A DNA stretch of 11,477 nucleotides from an uncultured bacterium (GTDB lineage Bacteria; Patescibacteriota; Minisyncoccia; Moranbacterales; GWC2-37-73). The notes under the pieces were generated by a model, which was not told the origin of the DNA, did no database searches, and was given only the letters and a program-made list of their open reading frames with translations. The position numbers were made by a program, and so were the translations under genes. Below are positions 6,977 through 11,477 of this stretch, one piece after another. Position 1 is the stretch's first letter, and each line of letters starts with the position of its first letter. The stretch covers positions 1 to 11,477 of the forward strand of contig CAIJXA010000024.1 in assembly GCA_903824515.1 (NCBI GenBank). Direction: 5' to 3'.

Positions 6977-7127
6977 TTAGAAGCGAATGAGCGTAAAAAA
7001 TTTCAAGCGAGCTTTTTCAGCAGAAAAAGTGCAGCGGGAATTTTTAGCAAAGTAGCGCAAGAATTTTGACAGCGCGAGGTAGGCGCGATTTTCTTTTGTA
7101 ACTTTTCTTTCCTAAAAAGAAAAGTTA
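6977..7127. other. Gene-free stretch, decayed frame plus 12-bp hairpin
   Basis: The 580 bases between SMC and the lipoprotein contain no credible gene. Part of it (complement of 6977-7102) is an open frame of 42 codons reading ...SKFLRYFAKNSRCTFSAEK..., with no start codon and bounded upstream by TAG. It is much more GC-rich than the bases around it (many GCG and CGC words), suggesting a dispersed repeat or decayed gene. It ends at a perfect stem, TAACTTTTCTTT (7099-7110) with AAAGAAAAGTTA (7116-7127), loop CCTAA. Function unknown. Confidence 0.4.
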
Positions 7128-7171
7128 ACCCATCTTTTTTGCCTTATTTTAGCCTTTTTATCGCAAAATAG

Positions 7172-7200
7172 TTGACAAAAGCCAAAAATGGGAGTATAAT
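7172..7200 (+). promoter_or_regulatory. Perfect consensus sigma-70 promoter
   Basis: TTGACA (7172-7177), a 17-base spacer and TATAAT (7195-7200) match the housekeeping sigma consensus at all twelve positions with ideal spacing. Transcription should begin near 7207, about 57 bases before the lipoprotein ATG. It is the best promoter in the window. Confidence 0.92.
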
Positions 7201-7263
7201 CAAACGTTATTGAATTAGTTCCCATATCCTACCTTGACAATAAAACGGTTGAAATAAAAAACA

Positions 7264-7593
7264 ATGAAAAAAGTCAAGTTTGTGAGTGTTTGCGTCCTGC
7301 TTTTCACTTTTGCAGGTTGCTCTAACCATCAAAATTCATCAAAAGAAGAGACGCTCTTCTTAATTGAACATCAGCCAGATTTTCAAGAAACGATTCAATA
7401 TCTCTCTTTTGAGTCACGGGCTATTGGCCTTATGCCTTTACTATTTGTTCATGAATCAATGCCGCCATTAAAGAATGAAGCCGAACTTATTATTCATGAA
7501 GTTATCTATAAAACAAACACCGGCAGTTTCAAAATGGTTCTGCTTAATGACGACAGGCCAGTGAAAATTATTGTCGCAAAAGAATTCAAGTGA
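7264..7593 (+). CDS. Small lipoprotein of unknown function
   Basis: A 109-residue secreted lipoprotein, the only plus-strand gene. The N-terminus is a lipoprotein signal peptide: positively charged KKVK, a hydrophobic core VSVCVLLFTFAG, and lipobox FAGC with the acylated cysteine at residue 19. The mature part of 90 residues is mixed charged and hydrophobic, has no further cysteine and no transmembrane helix, and I recognise no domain. It would sit on the outer face of the cytoplasmic membrane. It is monocistronic, with a perfect consensus promoter upstream and a strong terminator 18 bases after the stop, so it is probably well expressed. The leader has no Shine-Dalgarno. It is divergent from SMC and convergent with GAPDH, with no operon partner to hint at its role. 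Confidence 0.82.
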   Translation: MKKVKFVSVCVLLFTFAGCSNHQNSSKEETLFLIEHQPDFQETIQYLSFESRAIGLMPLLFVHESMPPLKNEAELIIHEVIYKTNTGSFKMVLLNDDRPVKIIVAKEFK

Positions 7594-7611
7594 GCCGAGT
7601 AAAGTCTCACC

Positions 7612-7648
7612 AAAAAGCCAACTGCAGGAAACTGCACTTGGCTTTTTT
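7612..7648. terminator. Bidirectional terminator (lipoprotein and GAPDH)
   Basis: The stem AAAAAGCCAA-C-TGCAG pairs with CTGCA-C-TTGGCTTTTT around a GAAA tetraloop, with one C-C mismatch. It is followed by six T on the plus strand and five on the minus strand, so it can stop transcripts from both convergent genes. Confidence 0.92.
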
Positions 7649-7669
7649 AAATGCAAACTTTTTCATTTT

Positions 7670-7700
7670 TTCGTACATTCGTAAAGATTCGTAATTCGTA
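7670..7700. repeat. TTCGTA repeat downstream of GAPDH
   Basis: TTCGTA occurs four times, starting at 7670, 7678, 7688 and 7695 (spacings 8, 10, 7), right after the GAPDH stop. The same word occurs four times in the opposite orientation at 10855-10887, between the hydrogenase subunit genes. Confidence 0.7.
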
Positions 7701-7706
7701 GAGAAA

Positions 7707-8699
7707 TTACCGACAGATAAATTCCCCCATCTCCACCAAGCGATTGGAATATGCCCATTCGTTGTCATACCAGCCGACAATCTTGACCAGATTTCCCTGG
7801 GACATGGTCAGGGGCAAATCCACAATTGAACTGAAGGGATTCATTTTGTAATCCATGGAAACTAATTCTTTCGTGGTAGCATCCAAAATGCCTTTCATTT
7901 CGCCATTTGCCTTTTCCACAAAAGCCGCGTTGATCTCTTCCACGGTTTTTGGATTTTCCACCGTGCAGATGAAATCTACGATTGAAACCACTGGAGTTGG
8001 CACCCGCAGCGCAATGCCATCAAGCTTGCCTTTCAAATGTGGAATCACTTTCCCAACCGTCTTGGCAGCGCCAGTCGTGGTTGGAATAATTGAAAGCGCC
8101 GCCGCACGGGCGCGTCTTAAATCACGATGAGGCAAGTCCAAAAGATTTTGATCATTGGTGTAGGAATGCGTCGTAGTCATGAAACCTTTTTCAATTGTGC
8201 AAAGGTCGTCCAAAACTTTTATCATCGGGGCCAAGCAATTGGTCGTGCAAGATCCATTGGAAACAATTGCTTCACCTTTATAATCCTTTTCATTAACACC
8301 CAACAAATAAATCGAAGTGTCATCTTTCGGTGGCGCGCTCATGACAACTTTCTTAGCCCCAGCATCAATATGCTTTTGAGCAGAATGCTGATCAAGAAAA
8401 ATTCCCGTGCAATCCAGAACTACATCAACTTCAAGTTCTTTCCAGGGAAGATTGGCAGGATCTTTTTCAGAAAAATATTTCACACTTTTGCCGTTAATCA
8501 CAATTTCGTTCTTTTCCGCATTAACCACAACGTCATGTTGATACACCCCATAAGATGAATCGTATTTAAGCAGATGAGCACTTGTTTCAATATCAGTAAG
8601 GTCATTAATCGCTACGACTTCCATGTTTTCCTTTTCAAAAACAATTTTTGTTGATGGTCGTCCAATGCGACCGAAACCGTTGATTGCTACTTTTAGCAT
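7707..8699 (-). CDS. gap: Glyceraldehyde-3-phosphate dehydrogenase, type I
   Basis: A 330-residue cytosolic glycolytic enzyme that oxidises glyceraldehyde 3-phosphate to 1,3-bisphosphoglycerate with reduction of NAD. The Rossmann motif is INGFGRIGR (6-14). Asp33 in INDLTD favours NAD over NADP. The catalytic Cys151 is in SNGSCTTNC (Ala149 of the usual SNASC is Gly here) and the catalytic base is His178 in TTTHSYTNDQ. The segments HRDLRRARAAA, TTGAAKTVGKV, RVPTP and WYDNEWAYSNR are all present, and length is standard. The ATG at 8699 gives the normal N-terminus. It is the last gene of the hydrogenase-side cluster, 165 bases after hypA; that gap has a possible promoter of its own, so co-transcription is uncertain. 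A bidirectional terminator follows. Proximity to the hydrogenase suggests linked redox balance. Confidence 0.98.
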   Translation of the reverse strand: MLKVAINGFGRIGRPSTKIVFEKENMEVVAINDLTDIETSAHLLKYDSSYGVYQHDVVVNAEKNEIVINGKSVKYFSEKDPANLPWKELEVDVVLDCTGIFLDQHSAQKHIDAGAKKVVMSAPPKDDTSIYLLGVNEKDYKGEAIVSNGSCTTNCLAPMIKVLDDLCTIEKGFMTTTHSYTNDQNLLDLPHRDLRRARAAALSIIPTTTGAAKTVGKVIPHLKGKLDGIALRVPTPVVSIVDFICTVENPKTVEEINAAFVEKANGEMKGILDATTKELVSMDYKMNPFSSIVDLPLTMSQGNLVKIVGWYDNEWAYSNRLVEMGEFICR

Positions 8700-8716
8700 A
8701 TATTCTTTATTATTTA

Positions 8717-8745
8717 TTAACGAATTAACGAATTAACGAATTATA
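8717..8745. repeat. TTAACGAA tandem repeat with TATAAT, GAPDH leader
   Basis: Three perfect TTAACGAA units (8717-8740) followed by TT lie 18 bases upstream of the GAPDH start. On the minus strand a perfect TATAAT (complement of 8740-8745) abuts the array and could be the -10 box of a GAPDH promoter. No good -35 is seen at 16-18 bases, so the promoter reading is weak. If it is used, the repeats would be transcribed as the leader. Confidence 0.6.
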
Positions 8746-8773
8746 ATTTTGAATTTCTAATTTTGAATAAATT

Positions 8774-8794
8774 CCTGCCTGCCGATAGGCAGGT
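8774..8794. repeat. CCTGCC hairpin, REP-like
   Basis: A GC-rich stem, CCTGCC (8778-8783) with GGCAGG (8788-8793) around loop GATA, preceded by an extra CCTG, in otherwise very AT-rich DNA. Flanking AATTTTGAAT phrases (about 8746-8768) are mirrored by ATTCAAAATT phrases (about 8837-8853), so the whole GAPDH-hypA gap is roughly palindromic. No T tract fits a terminator. It looks like a dispersed palindromic repeat. Confidence 0.55.
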
Positions 8795-8864
8795 CTAATT
8801 TTCTAATTTTTGAAACATTAATTCATTCGGATTTGATTCAAAATTCAAAATTCAGAACTCGAAA

Positions 8865-9140
8865 TTATTCACCGTCAATACTGGTCAGTTTCCAATGCTC
8901 CCCCGCAACCTTTTTAATCTCAAAAACCGCGTCAGCTAAAAGCGTACCTTTGACAATTGCGGAAATCCCAAACTGCAAATTTTCCACGCTGATATCTTCA
9001 GTGTGCTCGGCATGTCCATCATGCGCCATCGCAATTAGCCCAATTTCAACCGAAACTTTTTCAACTTTTGAAAGTCCTTTTTCTTTGGCAACCGCCAAAA
9101 CCTCATCAACAATTTCCTTAGCCAGGAGAAAATCATGCAT
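8865..9140 (-). CDS. hypA: HypA-like nickel chaperone lacking the zinc domain
   Basis: A 91-residue protein resembling HypA, which passes nickel to the hydrogenase large subunit. It starts MHDFLLAKEIVDEVL, keeping the N-terminal Met-His-acidic motif whose His2 binds nickel in HypA. The following SKVEKVSVEIG and KGTLLADAVFEIKK match the two halves of the HypA core, and WKLTSIDGE matches the family's last strand. Ordinary HypA (about 113-140 residues) has a zinc domain with two CxxC motifs between these; here it is gone and the protein has no cysteine at all. Instead, HDGHAEH (40-46) gives three histidines spaced three apart. It lies two genes after the large subunit on the same strand, 28 bases from the four-helix-bundle gene. 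Context supports the assignment, but nickel function is unproven. No Shine-Dalgarno is seen. Confidence 0.8.
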   Translation of the reverse strand: MHDFLLAKEIVDEVLAVAKEKGLSKVEKVSVEIGLIAMAHDGHAEHTEDISVENLQFGISAIVKGTLLADAVFEIKKVAGEHWKLTSIDGE

Positions 9141-9148
9141 AAAATTAT

Positions 9149-9180
9149 ATTGTTAAATTGTTATATTGTTACATTGTTAA
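9149..9180. repeat. 8-bp-period array downstream of the 4HB gene
   Basis: Four exact-length octamers: ATTGTTAA, ATTGTTAT, ATTGTTAC, ATTGTTAA. The stop codon of the four-helix-bundle gene (complement of 9169-9171) lies inside the third unit. It is an inverted partner of the array at 9546-9577 (about 28 of 31 positions agree). Confidence 0.85.
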
Positions 9181-9546
9181 CTTTTCGTTTGTAAACTTTA
9201 TCAAATAATTTAATTCCCTTGGTAATTTAGCCAACTCATTCATAATATATTCATACTGTTGTGCTGTTATAATTTTTCTTATTTTTGCTTTTTGCGCCCA
9301 ATCCATAGATTCTTTAAGGGAACCGAAGCTATATCTATAAAAATTTATCTTATCTTTTTTCGTATACCGTCCAAATCCTTCCGCAATATTTGCCGATATT
9401 GAATCTATCGCTCTCACCCATTGCTTCCCAAGAGTATCTTTTTCAAAATAATTCCATAAAATAACAATGTCCCAAACATAGTTAGAAAGGTTAAAGGCAA
9501 TCTTATAAGCACCAATATCGTTCAGTTTGAGATATTTTTCCTCCAT
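9169..9546 (-). CDS. Four-helix-bundle protein (23S-IVS / avd-like family)
   Basis: A 125-residue protein of the four-helix-bundle family found in 23S rRNA intervening sequences and, as Avd-like proteins, beside diversity-generating retroelements. The diagnostic segment is SISANIAEGFGRYTKKDKINFYRYSFGSLKES, followed by a helix and a basic C-terminus. The molecular role is unknown; related proteins form barrel-like pentamers that bind nucleic acid. I placed the start at the ATG at 9546, giving MEEKYLKLNDIGAYK, typical of the family. The frame stays open 17 codons upstream, but that part is translated repeat and overlaps the end of the large-subunit gene. No reverse transcriptase or template repeat is near. 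It interrupts the hydrogenase cluster between the large subunit and hypA, and both ends lie in inverted 8-bp-period arrays, suggesting arrival as a unit. Confidence 0.9.
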   Translation of the reverse strand: MEEKYLKLNDIGAYKIAFNLSNYVWDIVILWNYFEKDTLGKQWVRAIDSISANIAEGFGRYTKKDKINFYRYSFGSLKESMDWAQKAKIRKIITAQQYEYIMNELAKLPRELNYLIKFTNEKLTM

Positions 9547-9577
9547 AACAATGTAACAATTTAGCAATATAACAATG
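9546..9577. repeat. 8-bp-period array upstream of the 4HB gene
   Basis: Four octamers: TAACAATG, TAACAATT, TAGCAATA, TAACAATG. They occupy nearly all of the 35 bases between the large-subunit stop and the four-helix-bundle ATG, in the orientation opposite to the array at 9149-9180. The first unit overlaps the ATG. Confidence 0.85.
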
Positions 9578-9581
9578 TATT

Positions 9582-10844
9582 TTAGTGGACCGCGCAACTA
9601 ATGCACGGATCATAGGCCCGGATGAAGGCGCGCATTTTCTTTTCGCGAGCTTTTTCATTTGCATCCAGAATCCCAGGAATAAAGGCAGCGATGTCATCTT
9701 CCAAATGCGTCAGAAATTGAGCAGTTGGCGTGATAATATTTACGTTTTTGATGTATCCTTTTTCATCAATATCAACCCAATAATACAAGGTTCCACGCGG
9801 AGCTTCAACAGCGGCGGCAGCGCTGCCAGCCTGTACCTGATATTCTTTTGTGATAGCATTTTTCAACTCGCATTGGGCCAATTGCCGCAAAAGATGCCCA
9901 GATTCCTCAATGCAGTGAATAAGCTCCGTCATTTGATAAAGCACATTATGAAAAGGGTTAAAATCAGGCAAGGTGAAATTGAGCGACTCTCGATATTTTT
10001 GAGCTTCATAACTTAGCTTATCACTTTGGTTGTTGACTCTGGCGATAGCGCCAACCATATAGCTGGTTTTTCCATCAGCCAAAACGCGCTTAATGATTTC
10101 TTTTGGACGTTGAAATTCATGAAAATTATTTTCAAACTTTTCCACTTCCACATGCAAACCCTTATTTGAAACAACATCTCCATCATAAATTGCATACTCT
10201 CCTTTTTTCTCCAAACTCACATATTCCGTCTCTCTTTTGAAATCCGGCAATTTAATCGTTTTGAAAAATTCTCCCAATTCCAAAGCCACCGGCAAAATTT
10301 CCTCACTACTGGCAATGAGTTTTTGAATTTCTTCCAAAGTTGGCACTTTTTTGAAACCGCCAACTTCATTTGTGAGAGGGTGAACAACGCGACCGCCAAT
10401 GATTTTAATAATATCCATGCCATATTCGCGAATTTTCACCGCTTTTTTCGTCTCTTCGGGATATTCGCTAACTAAATCTAAATCATTTTCAATGTCCAGG
10501 AAATCCGCCAGTGACAAAAAGAAAAGGTGGAGCGCATGTGAATGGATAAACTGCGCATGCTCCATCACTCTGCGCAACTTCACCGTCTCTTCAGAAACCT
10601 GCACTTTCATCGCATTTTCAATTGCCTTAATTGCTGTCAAATTGTGAACCACCGGACAAATACCACAAATTCGTTGAGCAATAATTGGCATATCCCTAAA
10701 AGTCCTGCCAACCAAAATCCCCTCGATCAAGCGCACGCCTTCTTGCACCTCAAATTTGGCGCTTTTGACATCGCCCTGCAGCACGCTAGCCATAAAGCCA
10801 GTATGCCCCTCTATTTTTGCAATGTGATTTATTTTTATATTCAT
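9582..10844 (-). CDS. [NiFe] hydrogenase large subunit, group 3b-like, no C-terminal tail
   Basis: The 420-residue catalytic subunit holding the Ni-Fe(CN)2CO centre. The four metal-binding cysteines are present: Cys60 and Cys63 in RICGICPVVH, and Cys414 and Cys417 in DPCISCAVH. Other conserved features are KIEGH with Glu12 (proton path), GVRLIEGILVGRTFRDMP, ARVNNQS and EAPRGTLYY with Arg350 near the active site. The pattern and length fit the alpha subunit of soluble sulfhydrogenases (about 428 in Pyrococcus). Differences include Phe instead of the usual Asn in TPTAQF. The protein ends at His420, the last residue of the motif, so there is no peptide for a maturation protease to remove. It follows the small subunit by 47 bases of repeat DNA. 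No Shine-Dalgarno is visible. Group 3b is likely; the NAD(P)-binding subunits that would confirm it are outside the window. Confidence 0.95.
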   Translation of the reverse strand: MNIKINHIAKIEGHTGFMASVLQGDVKSAKFEVQEGVRLIEGILVGRTFRDMPIIAQRICGICPVVHNLTAIKAIENAMKVQVSEETVKLRRVMEHAQFIHSHALHLFFLSLADFLDIENDLDLVSEYPEETKKAVKIREYGMDIIKIIGGRVVHPLTNEVGGFKKVPTLEEIQKLIASSEEILPVALELGEFFKTIKLPDFKRETEYVSLEKKGEYAIYDGDVVSNKGLHVEVEKFENNFHEFQRPKEIIKRVLADGKTSYMVGAIARVNNQSDKLSYEAQKYRESLNFTLPDFNPFHNVLYQMTELIHCIEESGHLLRQLAQCELKNAITKEYQVQAGSAAAAVEAPRGTLYYWVDIDEKGYIKNVNIITPTAQFLTHLEDDIAAFIPGILDANEKAREKKMRAFIRAYDPCISCAVH

Positions 10845-10854
10845 AAATTACCGA

Positions 10855-10887
10855 TACGAAACTACGAATTAAATACGAATCTACGAA
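10855..10887. repeat. TACGAA repeat between hydrogenase subunit genes
   Basis: TACGAA starts at 10855, 10863, 10874 and 10882 (spacings 8, 11, 8), filling most of the 47-base gap between the small and large subunit genes. It is the inverted counterpart of the TTCGTA array at 7670-7700. Confidence 0.7.
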
Positions 10888-10891
10888 AAAA

Positions 10892-11477
10892 TTATACGAT
10901 ATGCGTCGCCTCCCATTCTTCGATACTATCCCTCAACCCAAAGATTTCGGTCGTGTTTTCAAATTCTTCATCAGTCATCATTTGTTTAAGCGTAGCCTTC
11001 ATTGCTTTGACATTCCCCTTTGGACGAAGACCCCTGCAACCTTGGCAACCCATCCGAGCCGTGGGGCAAACTGCGTCGCAACCACCCAAAATCATCGGCC
11101 CAAAGCAAGGTTTCTTTTCGAGCAACAAACAAGTGTTGCCTTTCTTTTTACATTCAACGCAAACTGGATTATCAGGAATCACTGGAATTTGCCCAGCCAA
11201 AAGCAGTGGCAAATAATTCAAAAATTCTTCGCCATTAATCGGACAACCCGGGAGGGAAAAATCAACTTTCACAAAATTGTCCACTTCTTGAATATCTTCG
11301 TTTTCAATGCCTTGGATATATTTGTAAACATGCTTGATGGCAGTTTTCTTTTCGCGATAATTTTTGATTTCTGGAATTCCTCCCATGGCCGCACAATTGC
11401 CAATAGTCACCAGTAGTTTGCTGCGCTTGCGAAGTTCTAAAAGAGTTTTTTTGTTTGCCTGCGTCATTGGATTACCC
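10892..11477 (-). CDS. [NiFe] hydrogenase small subunit, group 3b-like, 5' end outside window
   Basis: The electron-transfer subunit that carries Fe-S clusters next to the Ni-Fe site. The frame runs to the right edge: codons for Gly-Asn-Pro precede the first in-window ATG (11465-11467), giving GNPMTQANKKTLLELRKRS, continuous with the family, so the true start is beyond 11477. Cluster ligands are seen in IGNCAAMGGI, LPGCPINGEE (the conserved PGCP), and a cysteine-rich C-terminal half, with CVECKKKGNTC, PCFGPMILGGCDAVC and MGCQGCRG. This arrangement matches the delta subunit of sulfhydrogenase-type enzymes. There is no twin-arginine signal or membrane helix in view, consistent with a cytosolic enzyme. 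It precedes the large subunit by 47 bases and should be co-transcribed with it; the beta and gamma (flavin, NAD(P)) subunits are expected further right. Confidence 0.93.
   Translation of the reverse strand, partial: GNPMTQANKKTLLELRKRSKLLVTIGNCAAMGGIPEIKNYREKKTAIKHVYKYIQGIENEDIQEVDNFVKVDFSLPGCPINGEEFLNYLPLLLAGQIPVIPDNPVCVECKKKGNTCLLLEKKPCFGPMILGGCDAVCPTARMGCQGCRGLRPKGNVKAMKATLKQMMTDEEFENTTEIFGLRDSIEEWEATHIV

Noticed and set aside
9144..9149. TATAAT on the minus strand just before the hypA ATG
   Set aside because: It ends only three bases before ATG, so transcription would begin inside the gene; it is a product of the AT-rich repeat.
9169..9546. Diversity-generating retroelement suggested by the Avd-like protein
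   Set aside because: No reverse transcriptase, template repeat or variable target gene is in the window; the protein alone is not evidence.
9547..9597. N-terminal extension of the four-helix-bundle protein to an ATG at 9597
   Set aside because: The 17 extra residues are translated repeat and would overlap the end of the large-subunit gene; the family normally begins at the ATG at 9546.
794..10887. CRISPR array
   Set aside because: The repeat units are about 8 bp with no spacers; no Cas gene is present.
1..11477. Alternative genetic code (UGA read as glycine)
   Set aside because: TGA ends the ABC transporter, lipoprotein and four-helix membrane protein at sensible lengths, and no gene needs read-through.
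1..11477. tRNA or rRNA genes
   Set aside because: I saw no cloverleaf with a TTCGA-type T-arm or conserved rRNA words in any intergenic region.

Overview
The window looks like a chromosomal piece of an uncultivated Patescibacteria (CPR) bacterium, most like the Parcubacteria side. The reasons are AT-rich intergenic DNA, a DUF5671-type membrane protein, a small four-helix-bundle (23S-IVS/avd-like) gene, reduced versions of several core proteins, and start codons that mostly lack a Shine-Dalgarno sequence. TGA ends several genes, so the code is the standard bacterial one, not the UGA=Gly code of Gracilibacteria/Absconditabacteria. The lineage call is inference; no rRNA or ribosomal protein gene is present to test it.

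Left part (1-4366), all on the minus strand: a small membrane protein cut by the window edge; a four-helix membrane protein built from a duplicated LGxPxC module; an ABC exporter half-transporter whose promoter lies so close to ATG that the mRNA should be leaderless; HU with a clear promoter and terminator; and a five-helix DUF5671-type membrane protein.

Middle (4367-7660): an SMC ATPase of only 771 residues that starts with GTG, keeps both head halves and appears to have no hinge domain. A 580-base divergent region follows, with a long inverted repeat, 8-bp-period repeats, a 12-bp hairpin and a perfect consensus sigma-70 promoter. That promoter drives the only plus-strand gene, a short lipoprotein, which ends at a bidirectional terminator.

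Right part (7707-11477), minus strand, read right to left: [NiFe] hydrogenase small subunit (start outside the window), large subunit, four-helix-bundle protein, a cysteine-free HypA-like protein, and GAPDH. The subunits resemble group 3b (soluble NAD(P)-linked, sulfhydrogenase-type) enzymes. GAPDH makes NADH in glycolysis and such a hydrogenase could reoxidise NAD(P)H by evolving H2, so the cluster may be a fermentative redox module (inference). The maturation route looks simplified: the large subunit ends exactly at the last active-site motif with no tail to cleave, and HypA lacks its zinc domain but carries an extra His cluster.

Most gene junctions hold short arrays of degenerate repeats with a period near 8 bp, whose wording differs between junctions; two wordings recur in inverted orientation around parts of the hydrogenase cluster.
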